Notes under the pieces: generated by a model
The model's database searches: none
What the model was told of the DNA's origin: nothing
Seen by the model: only the letters and a program-made list of their open reading frames with translations
Assembly (NCBI RefSeq): GCF_002128405.1
Contig: NZ_NETJ01000005.1
Location: forward strand, 62,001 to 126,000
Direction: 5' to 3'
From: Gottfriedia solisilvae
Lineage (GTDB): Bacteria; Bacillota; Bacilli; Bacillales; Bacillaceae_G
Length of the DNA: 64,000 nucleotides
Part shown: piece after piece, positions 17,790 through 26,961 of the stretch
How positions within the stretch are numbered: the stretch's first letter is position 1
How the letters are laid out: each line of letters begins with the position of its first letter
Made by a program: the position numbers and the translations under genes

Positions 17790-19229
17790 TCAATTTATGA
17801 ACTTGGAAATTTGACTAATATTTCTTTGGGTTAATGTTGATTGAATATATGTGATTGGAAATCCCTCAAGATTAAGTTGGAAATCAGATATGATTAAGTC
17901 TAAATTCAAAGAAATTAGATTTTCTTGTGTAAATCCTCCTTGTTTAAGTTCTACAAATTGAATTTTGTTACTGAATGCTTGTTCAAGTCTAGACATTAGG
18001 TATTGTTGTATACCATATCCCTCACTTGTTAATAGTAATATCCTATTCTTGTTGATATTCTGCCTAAGTATGGATGCTTGAATCGTTAATGTAATCCTAG
18101 CTACAACATCATTAGTCGCTTCAAAATAGGAATATTTTCTAGTCCAATTGTTCAGTACTAGTTTAACAGTTTGATATAATTCCCGATAATTAGTTTGAAC
18201 ATATTGGACGATCGTGTTAGAGGGTATATTCATTTCTGTAGAGTTTATAAGTAGTGTAAAATCCTTAAATTGCTTTTGTAATGAAATAATAAATTCATTA
18301 TTCATATGTAATGTAAAACCTAACTCACTTCCCAACATATCGACAAAAACATATAGCTCTTCATAAAAAGTATTTTTTTGATAATGGTATAAATTCAGAA
18401 CTTCAGAATGTCCAATTTTACTATGACTGTACGAAGGTAATATAGAAATAAATAATGAGCAGGCAAGCCTCTCCTCATGAGATATTTTCAGATTGTAGTA
18501 TTTTTCAATTTGGTCACAAATTTCATTTGAAACAGAAAAAAATATAGACTTTTTTATCTGATAGACCGCTTCTTTATGTAACGATAAAAGAGGTTTATGC
18601 TTTATTCGATGGATCATGGTTCCAATATAATAAACATATTTGTATGTTGTAGGTGGTGATAAAAATAATTCGTGTTTTTCAGATACTCTAGTTACGATAT
18701 GCTTTAGCTCACTAACTGTATAGGTTTCAAAAAACCAAGAATTTGTATGAGAATAAAGATTATATAAGAGATCACAACAAAGTACTCTTTTTTGAAATTC
18801 TGAGCCCTCAATAAAAAGTGGTAGCCGTTTTAATGTTAAATGATAAGATTTTAATTTTTCCTCGATACGACTTAGTATTTTATATATTGAAGTGTGCTGC
18901 ATATAGAGAGCTTTCCCTAAATCGCTTATAAATTTTATTTCTTTAATGAGAATGAAGCTTAATGCTTGATTTATAGTGAAATTTTTTATAAATGAAGCAC
19001 GTACCTCATCAAAAGTAGAATGAGATGGCATATGTAGGTAAACGCCTTTGCCTTTTTTTATATCGATATGCCAATCAATCGGTAAGGTAGAATTTATGAT
19101 TTGAATATCATTCAGAATTGTTTTTTCTGTGCAATTTAGTATATTAGCAACTTCTTTAGATTTGAACCATTTATCATGAGCACTTAAAATATCAATGATT
19201 TGATATCTACGGTTAATTGCCTTGTCCAT
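17790..19229 (-). CDS. Mga/AtxA-like PRD-containing transcriptional regulator
   Basis: A protein of about 479 residues. The N-terminus carries a winged helix-turn-helix (KSKEVANILNCTEKTILNDI) and a second, Mga-type helix-turn-helix near SDLGKALYMQHTSIYKIL. Two helical PRD-like domains follow. The C-terminal 90 residues are EIIB-like (NRILLLTSEGYGIQQYL, then DLIISDF), although the usual EIIB Cys is not seen. This is the layout and length of AtxA and other PRD-containing virulence regulators, which respond to phosphotransferase-system phosphorylation. I start it at the ATG preceded by AAAGTGGTGA; a GTG 48 bp upstream lacks a site. It is divergent from the lipoprotein-chemoreceptor pair. Target genes are unknown. 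Confidence 0.8.
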   Translation of the reverse strand: MDKAINRRYQIIDILSAHDKWFKSKEVANILNCTEKTILNDIQIINSTLPIDWHIDIKKGKGVYLHMPSHSTFDEVRASFIKNFTINQALSFILIKEIKFISDLGKALYMQHTSIYKILSRIEEKLKSYHLTLKRLPLFIEGSEFQKRVLCCDLLYNLYSHTNSWFFETYTVSELKHIVTRVSEKHELFLSPPTTYKYVYYIGTMIHRIKHKPLLSLHKEAVYQIKKSIFFSVSNEICDQIEKYYNLKISHEERLACSLFISILPSYSHSKIGHSEVLNLYHYQKNTFYEELYVFVDMLGSELGFTLHMNNEFIISLQKQFKDFTLLINSTEMNIPSNTIVQYVQTNYRELYQTVKLVLNNWTRKYSYFEATNDVVARITLTIQASILRQNINKNRILLLTSEGYGIQQYLMSRLEQAFSNKIQFVELKQGGFTQENLISLNLDLIISDFQLNLEGFPITYIQSTLTQRNISQISKFIN

Positions 19230-19383
19230 TTTATTCACCACTTTAATAGAAAGTAATTTTAATGTGATTTCCTTCACAAGATATATCCAATTTAATGTAA
19301 TTTTTTAATTTTATTTTAAGGTAATCATGTGACTTTGGACATGATAATTATTTCCTTTGTATTCGGTAAAAAAGTTTGCTCGG

Positions 19384-19420
19384 CGTAAGCCTCATGAAAA
19401 GGGAGCATCCTGAATTTGTT
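19384..19420 (+). repeat. Relic of the Bacillales GC-rich structured repeat
   Basis: CATGAAAAGGGAGCATCCTG within this stretch matches the 3' part of the repeat units near 46.5 kb, with 19 of 22 positions identical by eye over the longer block. Only the right end is preserved. It lies in the 390-bp gap between the divergent regulator and lipoprotein genes, which is otherwise AT-rich with no feature I can assign beyond the ribosome binding site at 19608. Confidence 0.45.
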
Positions 19421-19621
19421 ATTTACTAACATATTCTTAAATAGTATCAATATTTTGAAAACAGATAAGTGGAATTCCGTTACGCATCAAACTGTAAATT
19501 GTTTGGTGTTTTTTAGTGCTTTTGGGGGATTTTATATTATTCGAAAAATAGATAAAATTCTTTAGTGCTTATATTTTCAACAATTTTCGACATCGATATG
19601 ATTAGTAAGGAGAGATTTATT

Positions 19622-20626
19622 TTGAATATAAAAATAAAGAAGTGGACAAGCGGTATTGCACTAATGATTGTAGCAGTATTGTTATTATGCTCTTGTTCAA
19701 CAAAACAGGTTGAAACGGATAGCAAAAAAAGATTAAAAGTAGGCATTATGCTTTCATCAGTTGGATTGGGTGATCAATCATTTAGTGATGCTGCATTTTC
19801 GGGACTGATTAAAGCAAGAGAAGAGAGCGATATATTTTTTGATTATCGTGAGCCTTCGGACGATTTAAGTTTCGAGCAAGGGTTTACTGAATTGGTTAAG
19901 GAAGATTGTGAACTTGTCGTTGGACTAGGTTTTTCCGTTAAAGAAAGTTTAGAAAAAGTCGCAAAACAATATCCAAATCAAAAATTTCTATTAATAGATG
20001 AGACTTCTGAACTACCGAATGTAACTAGCCTTACTTTTAAAGAAGAAGAAGGAAGCTTTTTAGTTGGTGCAATTGCAGGTCTTACAACAAAAACGAATGT
20101 AGTCGGTTTTATTGGTGGAGAGGATGTACCACTTATTAAAAAGTTCGAAAAAGGTTTTGCTGAAGGGGTAAAAGCTACCAATCCTAAAGCAAGCGTTATG
20201 ACAGAGTATGCTGGTGACTTTGGGAAGGCAGATTTAGGAGCAGAAATTGCTGGAGATATGATTAAACAAAAGAATGTAGATACATTATATGCTGCAGCGG
20301 GCTTTACGGGTGTTGGTGTATTACAAGAAGCACAAAAAAATAGTAAATATGCAATCGGTGTAGATACAGATCAGTTTTTTATTGCTGAAAAAGCAGTCGT
20401 GACTTCAATGTTAAAAAATGTAGATGTTGCGATTCAATCAGCTATTAAATCTTATATTGATGAAAATGGGAAGTTTCCAGAAAAGAATATGACATTTGGT
20501 CTAAAAGAAGATGGAGTTGGTAGTGCACCAATCCGGGTTATTACACTAGATCCAGAGAAGGAAAAAATCTTTGAGGATCTTAAACAAAAATTAGCAAATG
20601 GGGAAATAACAATTCCTTTAGATTAA
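19622..20626 (+). CDS. BMP-family substrate-binding lipoprotein (Med/TmpC-like)
   Basis: A 334-residue basic-membrane-protein family member. It starts at a TTG with AAGGAGAG upstream, inside a longer open frame that has no site at its own first start. A hydrophobic signal ends in LLLCSC, a lipobox with Cys as the lipid attachment. The mature part shows the periplasmic-binding fold: KVGIMLSSVGLGDQSFSDAA, GFSVKESLEKVAKQYPNQKF and VDTDQFF, which in relatives binds nucleosides or related ligands. No ABC transporter genes accompany it. The next gene, 21 bp away, is a chemoreceptor, so the lipoprotein may act as its ligand-binding partner. Confidence 0.85.
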   Translation: MNIKIKKWTSGIALMIVAVLLLCSCSTKQVETDSKKRLKVGIMLSSVGLGDQSFSDAAFSGLIKAREESDIFFDYREPSDDLSFEQGFTELVKEDCELVVGLGFSVKESLEKVAKQYPNQKFLLIDETSELPNVTSLTFKEEEGSFLVGAIAGLTTKTNVVGFIGGEDVPLIKKFEKGFAEGVKATNPKASVMTEYAGDFGKADLGAEIAGDMIKQKNVDTLYAAAGFTGVGVLQEAQKNSKYAIGVDTDQFFIAEKAVVTSMLKNVDVAIQSAIKSYIDENGKFPEKNMTFGLKEDGVGSAPIRVITLDPEKEKIFEDLKQKLANGEITIPLD

Positions 20627-20647
20627 TAGGAATAGAGGTAAAATGAT

Positions 20648-22300
20648 ATGAAATTGCAAGGTAAAATAATTTTTAATGCAATGGTTTCTTTACTATTGTC
20701 TATGGGATTAATTGTGTATATTATCGTCCAATTAGCAGGCATGCAATCTAAAAATAATGATATTGTTCCTGCAATGATGAACATTCAACAACTTAAAAGT
20801 TCAGTAATCCTAAGCCAACAAGCTTTAAATAATTATTCTTTCTCAATGTCAGAAAGTAATCGTGCGGAAGTTGAGAACCAACTACAGGCAATTGATCAAG
20901 AAATAAAAGTATTAAATAAAGGCTTAAAGCTAGACGAGCAAAAGAGATTATTAAAAAGCATTAATAGTAAATATGAACAGTTAAAACAAAATTCTGAAAC
21001 AGCAATGAATGACAAAAATAGTCCAGAAGTTAAACGTCAATCAATTAGAACACTAGGAATCTCAAATGATATTCATATGTTAGATATAGTTACGACTGAA
21101 CAATATGATACGTTAACTGCAGACTTAAGTGGGAAAATTCGATTTACATGGTTGTTGGCAATTATTGGTGGTGCGACATTAACGGTGGCTGCTGCTATTT
21201 TCAGTTATTGGATGGCACGACGCATTTCAAATCCAATTAAGAAACTGAGTGGCTTAGCAGAAGAAGTAGCTAATGGAAATCTTGCCGTAGAATTAAAAGA
21301 AATAAATGGCAAAGATGAAATTGCTGATTTAAATCATTCATTTAAGCGTATGATTGAAAATCTTCGTGGAATTGTTACATCTGTTGAGGATTCAGGTGTA
21401 CGAGTAGATCAATTAGCTAAAGAAATAGAATCTGATAATGATATGCTTACAGAAATTGTTAGTCAAATTGCTTCTTCGACAGAAGAGTTAACAATAGGAA
21501 GTCAAACGATTGCAGATGATCTTCAAACGACTGTTACGGTAGTAGAAGAAATGCAACGGAACTTTACCGCAACACTTAAAGGGACAAAGTTATCAGCTGA
21601 ATATGGCGAGGAAGCAGTGTCGGCTATTCAAATTGGTAGCAATGCAATGAAGGATCAACAACAGGTCGTCAATGATAATCTAAAAGCAATGTCAGTAATT
21701 GAACAATCTGTACAAGAATTAGTAGAGTTCGCTTCAGAGATTACTGAAATGACGGGTATTGTATCGAATATTGCTAAACAAACAAATCTTTTGGCTTTAA
21801 ATGCATCGATTGAAGCAGCTAGAGCAGGCGAAGCCGGAAAAGGCTTTGCAGTTGTTGCAGAGGAAGTAAAAAAATTAGCTGAGCAATCGACGTCTGCAAC
21901 TATGAAAATATTTGATTCTGTTAGTCAAATTAAAGATGGTGTAAATAAGGTGAAAGATTCAGTAACTGAAGGACTTGAATTAGTTACACGTCAAGAGGAA
22001 GCGATGGATATTACTGTTGAGTCGTTCCAGCTTAATAGTGAAAAGGTTCAACAAATTGCCGAGCAACTGGAATCTTTAAACAAAGATATGGAAGCTTCTC
22101 AAGAATTAAGTATTAGAGTTATGGAGTCTATTGAAAATATCAGTTCAATTACTGAAGAGTCTGCAGCTGGAAGTGAAGAAATCGCTGCTTCGACAGTTGA
22201 ACAACAAAAGAACTTCTTAACTGCAAGCGAAAAAGTAAAAGCTTTAAGACAAATTGCTGATGAAATGAAAAATCAATTAGAACAATTTAGACTAAGTTAA
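20648..22300 (+). CDS. Methyl-accepting chemotaxis protein
   Basis: A 550-residue chemoreceptor. It has an N-terminal membrane helix, a helical extracellular sensor of about 150 residues, a second membrane helix ([20 protein letters not shown]), a HAMP linker and a cytoplasmic signalling domain. The hairpin tip [20 protein letters not shown] is the invariant CheA/CheW contact. The N-terminus [19 protein letters not shown] has no separate cleavage site. It follows the BMP lipoprotein gene closely and a terminator follows it, so the two form a transcription unit. The extracellular domain is a small four-helix type, consistent with sensing through a binding-protein partner. Confidence 0.92.
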   Translation: MKLQGKIIFNAMVSLLLSMGLIVYIIVQLAGMQSKNNDIVPAMMNIQQLKSSVILSQQALNNYSFSMSESNRAEVENQLQAIDQEIKVLNKGLKLDEQKRLLKSINSKYEQLKQNSETAMNDKNSPEVKRQSIRTLGISNDIHMLDIVTTEQYDTLTADLSGKIRFTWLLAIIGGATLTVAAAIFSYWMARRISNPIKKLSGLAEEVANGNLAVELKEINGKDEIADLNHSFKRMIENLRGIVTSVEDSGVRVDQLAKEIESDNDMLTEIVSQIASSTEELTIGSQTIADDLQTTVTVVEEMQRNFTATLKGTKLSAEYGEEAVSAIQIGSNAMKDQQQVVNDNLKAMSVIEQSVQELVEFASEITEMTGIVSNIAKQTNLLALNASIEAARAGEAGKGFAVVAEEVKKLAEQSTSATMKIFDSVSQIKDGVNKVKDSVTEGLELVTRQEEAMDITVESFQLNSEKVQQIAEQLESLNKDMEASQELSIRVMESIENISSITEESAAGSEEIAASTVEQQKNFLTASEKVKALRQIADEMKNQLEQFRLS

Positions 22301-22313
22301 TAGAGTTATATCG

Positions 22314-22345
22314 AAAAAACCTCACTGGATTAAGTGAGGTTTTTT
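22314..22345 (+). terminator. Intrinsic terminator after the chemoreceptor gene
   Basis: AAAAAACCTCACT and AGTGAGGTTTTTT form a 13-bp stem with a short loop ending in six T residues. The remaining 265 bp before the peptide precursor gene are AT-rich; I see no convincing promoter hexamers with correct spacing there. Confidence 0.9.
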
Positions 22346-22612
22346 CAAATACACTAGTTCTTAAAACATTTTGAACAATCTATATAGCAGAACCTGTTTG
22401 TTATTCCTTAAATAAATTTTACTTTCGAATGTCTTTACAAAAAAATAGGTAAATGGATTAGTAACAATGCCCAAGCATATTCCATATTTTGTTGTTGAGA
22501 GACTTGAAGGTTTGGGATTTTTATACTAAATATTTTTTGTCCTTTTATCTGTCCACTTTTTATGTCTTTTTGATCTTGCTCTCAAGTGAATATAATTTTG
22601 GAGGTTTTTAAA

Positions 22613-22879
22613 ATGAATGATTTTCAAAATGAACTACAAAGATTAAACCTTGGTGAATTTCAATCTAGTGAAGTAGTACCTTGGGATCAAAACCAATATT
22701 ACTTGGCTCAGGCTCGTCAATGTGGTGGCTGTGGCGGTTGCTTTAGATGCTTTAGTTGTTTCTTTTGCTTCTTTTTTACTTGCTTTAACTGTTTTAGTTG
22801 TTCCCGTTGTGGTGGCTGTGGCGGTCGCTGTGGCGGTTGCGGTCACTGTGGCGGTGGTGGTCGCTGCGGAGGTCATTAA
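22613..22879 (+). CDS. Heterocycloanthracin/sonorensin-type bacteriocin precursor
   Basis: An 88-residue precursor peptide. Residues 1-35 are an acidic-polar leader containing LNLGEF and ending in AQAR. Residues 36-88 are a core with 15 Cys at 37, 40, 43, 46, 49, 52, 57, 60, 63, 66, 69, 73, 76, 79 and 85, mostly in strict Cxx spacing. The core has three parts: a Gly-rich start, a Phe-rich centre (residues 44-62) and a Gly-rich end. Such Cys-Gly tracts are substrates for YcaO cyclodehydratases, which turn Cys into thiazoline and, after oxidation, thiazole. The start is the ATG with GGAGGT eight bases upstream; an in-frame start at 22586 lies before that site. The three modification genes follow on the same strand. 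Confidence 0.93.
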   Translation: MNDFQNELQRLNLGEFQSSEVVPWDQNQYYLAQARQCGGCGGCFRCFSCFFCFFFTCFNCFSCSRCGGCGGRCGGCGHCGGGGRCGGH

Positions 22880-22906
22880 TCAATATTTTGTTTCAAAGAA
22901 AGTCCT

Positions 22907-22935
22907 ACCCCCACGCGAGTTTATGTGGGGGTTTT
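22907..22935 (+). terminator. Attenuating hairpin between precursor and modification genes
   Basis: ACCCCCAC and GTGGGGGT form an 8-bp GC-rich stem with a ten-base loop, followed by only four T residues. It fits a partial terminator that lets abundant precursor mRNA be made with less enzyme mRNA. Confidence 0.75.
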
Positions 22936-23039
22936 ACTCTTTAAGATTAGACATAAGGGTTATGAAAAATACATAGTAATATGATGAAAGTAATAAAAAA
23001 TTTTATGATCAACTCACTGATAAAAGGGGTGGGAATAGG

Positions 23040-24992
23040 TTGTCAAAATTGAATGCTTCTACACGTCTGAAAGTGAATCGAGATACTTTTTTTATACCTG
23101 ATCAAAATGGTAGTGTGTATTTTCGCAACAATATCAGTTCATTTCAAATGGAAGGTAGTACTATTTTTCAATGGATAGAAAAACTCATACCCATGTTTAA
23201 TGGAGAGCACTCTTTAGGGGAGCTAACCGACGGCTTACCAGCACAATATCGAGATAGAGTGTACGAAATAGGAGAAATATTATACAAAAATGGTTTTGTT
23301 CGAGATGTTAGCAAAGATCACCCGCATCAATTAACAGAAAGTATTCAAAAAAATTACGGATCTCAAATTGAATTTTTAAATAGTTTTGGTGAATCAGGTG
23401 CTTATCGTTTTCAAATTTATCGCCAATCAAAAGTATTGGCAATTGGTACTGGAGCAATTTTAGTATCGTTAGTATCTGCATTACTCGAATCAGGATTATC
23501 TAAGTTTCATTTATTAATTACTGATATTGAAAAAACGAATAAAAAACGGATCAATGAATTAATAAAAAATGCACGGAAACAAGATGTAGAAGTCGAGGTT
23601 AAGATCATAAAGAGAAATCGCAAATCCTGGAATAAATTAGTTGAATCTTATGATTCAATCGTCTATGTCACAGAAGAGAATCAAGTCGAGGAAATTCAAA
23701 CACTTAATAAGATTTGTAAAGAGGAGAAGAAGAACTTTATCCCAGCACTTTGTTTACAACAAATTGCGTTAGCAGGACCCTTAGTGAGTGTGGATTCTGA
23801 GGGGTGCTTTGAATCTGCATGGAGGAGTATTCATCAAAACGAGTTGGTCAGTAAAGAAAAGTTACAACCGTTTTCTTCAGTAGCCTCAGCAATGTTGGCG
23901 AATGTAGTTGTATTTGAATTATTTAAAGAAATAACGAAAACGAATACATCGGAAAAGATGAATCAATTTTTCCTCATTAACCAAGAAACGTTAGAAGGTA
24001 ACTGGCATTCATTTTTGCCGCATCCTTTAGTAACTGATCGTGTGAAAGCGGAGATTATTCAAGACTTTGATCAAAGGGTTGAACAGAATAACAGTAAGAG
24101 TGGTAATCAAAGTAACTTATTCCTTTATTTTGGTGAATTAACATCAGAAACATCTGGTATTTTTCATATTTGGGATGAAGGTAATTTAAAGCAACTGCCA
24201 TTAGCACAATGTCGTATTCAGGTTGTAAACCCACTTATTGAAGGTCCAGTAAGTCTCTTACCAAGTAGTATATGTACTGCATTAACACATGAGGAAGCTA
24301 GAAGAGAAGCTGCCTTAAACGGTATTGAGATGTATTCACTACAATTGGCGCGTGTTCTCGTAAAAAACAAAGTATCTATACCACCAAATATCGAAAATAG
24401 TTTAGTAGAAGAACAGGCAACTATTGGGATCGGAACTGGAGAAACTTTTGCTGAGTGTATTTGCCGTGGATTACAAAACTATTTATCTGAAGAGTTAAGT
24501 AACCAACAAATTAATTTTGCTAACACTCTTACGCCATTAGAGCCTGGTGCCATTGAAGATAAACAATGTCAGTATTATTTAAAATCATTAAATATAATGC
24601 AGGGGAATCCTGTCATTGCATTGGAAAAGGATCGTTTTGGATTTCCCATCGTCTGGGTTTGTACAAATGATAAATGGTATCGAAGTGTAGGTCTAAATAT
24701 AACATTAGCTTTACGAGAATCCTTAAAACAGGCATTGATGGAGTCACAAAATGATCAGATTGACCTGCCTTCTCATGCTATTAGTCATTCAACTTCCATC
24801 GTATTAGATGAAAATTCACAAAGCATGGTCATTCCCAAATGTGATGAAAAAGAGAAAACTGACCTACTGAAAAATGCTATGAAAATACTAAAAGAAAATA
24901 ACAAACAGCTCATAGCCATTGACTTAAAAATTGATCTATTTAATACAGAGGAACTGTCAGGAGTATATGGTGTCTTGTTACGGGAGGTGTAA
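23040..24992 (+). CDS. ThiF-like thiazole-bacteriocin maturation protein
   Basis: A 650-residue protein of the kind found between heterocycloanthracin precursors and their YcaO enzyme. Residues 130-310 resemble an E1/ThiF Rossmann fold (VLAIGTGAILVSLVSALLES, then the LLITDIE strand); catalytic residues of true E1 enzymes are not evident. The C-terminal half carries a further domain with TIGIGTGETFAECICRGLQN, which resembles a YcaO-like fragment. It begins at a TTG with AAGGGG ten bases upstream, and no in-frame ATG lies nearby. The likely role is leader-peptide recognition or scaffolding for the cyclodehydratase. Family membership is strong; mechanism is inference. Confidence 0.85.
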   Translation: MSKLNASTRLKVNRDTFFIPDQNGSVYFRNNISSFQMEGSTIFQWIEKLIPMFNGEHSLGELTDGLPAQYRDRVYEIGEILYKNGFVRDVSKDHPHQLTESIQKNYGSQIEFLNSFGESGAYRFQIYRQSKVLAIGTGAILVSLVSALLESGLSKFHLLITDIEKTNKKRINELIKNARKQDVEVEVKIIKRNRKSWNKLVESYDSIVYVTEENQVEEIQTLNKICKEEKKNFIPALCLQQIALAGPLVSVDSEGCFESAWRSIHQNELVSKEKLQPFSSVASAMLANVVVFELFKEITKTNTSEKMNQFFLINQETLEGNWHSFLPHPLVTDRVKAEIIQDFDQRVEQNNSKSGNQSNLFLYFGELTSETSGIFHIWDEGNLKQLPLAQCRIQVVNPLIEGPVSLLPSSICTALTHEEARREAALNGIEMYSLQLARVLVKNKVSIPPNIENSLVEEQATIGIGTGETFAECICRGLQNYLSEELSNQQINFANTLTPLEPGAIEDKQCQYYLKSLNIMQGNPVIALEKDRFGFPIVWVCTNDKWYRSVGLNITLALRESLKQALMESQNDQIDLPSHAISHSTSIVLDENSQSMVIPKCDEKEKTDLLKNAMKILKENNKQLIAIDLKIDLFNTEELSGVYGVLLREV

Positions 24993-24996
24993 TTAG

Positions 24997-26940
24997 TTGG
25001 TTACAACCGTAGTGATTATTGGAGAAGGCTTATTAACGAAATATGTACATGAAATACTTTCTAATAAATACGAGGTCATTCTTGCCTCAAAAGTAGAGGA
25101 CAGCATTCCTGAATCAGCTAGTTTAGTACTTTTATTGGATGATGCTTGGGATTCCTCTGTTCAGGAACAGGCAATTGAAAAGCTACGATTCAGCAATATT
25201 CCGTGGCTACGAAGCTTTGTTTCATTTGGTGAAGGTGTAATCGGCCCTTTAGTTCAAAAAGGAAAAGATGGCTGCTTTAAATGTGCTGATTACCGTCGTC
25301 TGATGGGTGGTCGCGATCGAAGAGAAATGAGAGAAATAGAACAGAAGTTAGCTAGAGATGGTGGGAATGAACAGGATGTATGGGCATCAAGATCCGGACT
25401 TCTTCAAATGGCTTATTTAATTGGGGCTGAAGTGGAAAGGGTGTTAGACGGGAAGGCAACTAACTTTGACAATCGAGTATTCTTGATGAATCTAAAAACA
25501 ATGAAAAGCTCAAGTCACACATTTTTACCAAATCCGCTATGCCCGGTATGTGGACAGTTAGCTGATGACTCCGCTAGCTCTGCTCGTATTTCGTTAAAAC
25601 CAAGCATGAAAATTAGCAATGGGAGTTTTCGTAGTCGTTCAATGGATGAATTAAAAAAAGTATTAGCGAAGGATTATTTGGATGAGCGAACTGGTTTACT
25701 AAATAACAAAATGTATGATTTATCACCACCTTTTGCAGATGTAATTGTAAACTTGCCATTGATTCAGGGAGATGAAGGAACGGCAGGGCGCACACATTCA
25801 TATGAAATAAGTGAATTAACGGCAATATTAGAAGGTTTGGAACGTTATTGTGGTTTATCTCCTCGCGGTAAAAAAACTGTTGTTCATGACAGTTATCAAA
25901 ATTTGAAAGATAGAGCTCTTAATCCCGAATCGGTAGGAATTCACTCGAAGGAACAGTATGAAATGAATGGTTATCCGTTTATACAGTTTGATCCGAAACG
26001 TTCTATGGATTGGGTTTGGGGCTATTCATTTTTGAAAGAAAAACCAATTCTAATTCCTGAATTACTTTCCTACTATAGTTTAGGATGTGGGCAGGGATAT
26101 ATATATGAAACTTCAAATGGTTGTGCATTAGGAGGAAGTTTAGAAGAGGCAATTTTTTATGGGATTTCAGAAGTGGTAGAGCGTGATTCATTTCTTTTAA
26201 CGTGGTATGCAAAGATGGCTCTTCCACGTATTGACCCTTCTTCTGCAAATGATCAAGAATTAGATCTGATGGTCGAACGTATCCGTGCGGTCGGTGGATA
26301 CGAACTACACTTATATAATTCAACGATGGAACATGGGATTCCAAGTATTTTAGCTATCGCAAAAAATAAAAAGGATCGTGGCTTGAATCTTATTTGTGCA
26401 GCCGGAGCTCATCTTGACCCTGTAAGGGCTGTAAAAAGCGCAGTGCACGAATTGGCTGCTATGATGTTGACGCTAGATCAAAAATTTGAGGAAAACCAAG
26501 ATAAATATATGCAAATGCTCCAAAACCCTGCACTTGTACAGCAGATGGATGATCATGGAATGTTGTATGGATTACCAAAAGCCGAGGAAAGACTAAACTT
26601 TTTATTGGAAGAAAATCGTCCTTTAAAAACATTTGATGAAGAATTCAAGTGGGAAACTAAACACACTGATTTGACGGAAGATTTAAAGGAAATGCTTCAG
26701 AAGTTTCGCCAATTAAATCTAGACGTTATCGTAGTAGACCAAACTACACCGGAAATTAGAAAGAATGGCTTATATTGTGTAAAAGTACTAATTCCTGGAA
26801 TGCTACCAATGACTTTCGGACATCATCTTACGCGAATTACAGGACTTGAAAGAGTGTTGAAAGTACCTGTAAAAATGGGATATGCAAAGAAACCACTTAA
26901 GTTAAAACAGCTAAATCCAAATCCACATCCGTTTCCATAG
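24997..26940 (+). CDS. YcaO-family azoline cyclodehydratase (fused leader-binding/SagD type)
   Basis: A 647-residue fusion. The N-terminal 200 residues are E1-like with two CxxC pairs (CFKCAD near residue 92 and CPVCGQ near 182) for a structural zinc, typical of the leader-binding C-protein part. The C-terminal 400 residues are the YcaO (D-protein) domain. The ATP/Mg segments are ELTAILEGLERYCG and LGGSLEEAIFYGISEVVERD, and the protein ends in the proline-rich NPNPHPFP tail needed for activity in this family. It phosphorylates peptide backbone amides to cyclise Cys to thiazoline. It starts at a TTG after GGGAGGTG, four bases beyond the upstream stop, so it is translationally coupled. Confidence 0.94.
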   Translation: MVTTVVIIGEGLLTKYVHEILSNKYEVILASKVEDSIPESASLVLLLDDAWDSSVQEQAIEKLRFSNIPWLRSFVSFGEGVIGPLVQKGKDGCFKCADYRRLMGGRDRREMREIEQKLARDGGNEQDVWASRSGLLQMAYLIGAEVERVLDGKATNFDNRVFLMNLKTMKSSSHTFLPNPLCPVCGQLADDSASSARISLKPSMKISNGSFRSRSMDELKKVLAKDYLDERTGLLNNKMYDLSPPFADVIVNLPLIQGDEGTAGRTHSYEISELTAILEGLERYCGLSPRGKKTVVHDSYQNLKDRALNPESVGIHSKEQYEMNGYPFIQFDPKRSMDWVWGYSFLKEKPILIPELLSYYSLGCGQGYIYETSNGCALGGSLEEAIFYGISEVVERDSFLLTWYAKMALPRIDPSSANDQELDLMVERIRAVGGYELHLYNSTMEHGIPSILAIAKNKKDRGLNLICAAGAHLDPVRAVKSAVHELAAMMLTLDQKFEENQDKYMQMLQNPALVQQMDDHGMLYGLPKAEERLNFLLEENRPLKTFDEEFKWETKHTDLTEDLKEMLQKFRQLNLDVIVVDQTTPEIRKNGLYCVKVLIPGMLPMTFGHHLTRITGLERVLKVPVKMGYAKKPLKLKQLNPNPHPFP

Positions 26941-26961
26941 AAGGTGATGAGGGGGTAAATG

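Noticed and set aside
22467-22529. 20-codon frame starting ATGCCCAAGC upstream of the bacteriocin precursor, as a second precursor or leader peptide
   Set aside because: No ribosome binding site, no Cys, and no similarity to the precursor.
22643-22876. Threonine/alanine-repeat minus-strand frame and a Val/Ala-repeat plus-strand frame over the bacteriocin precursor
   Set aside because: Both are shadows of the Cys-Gly repeat codons; neither has a ribosome binding site, and the precursor frame has GGAGGT and family features.
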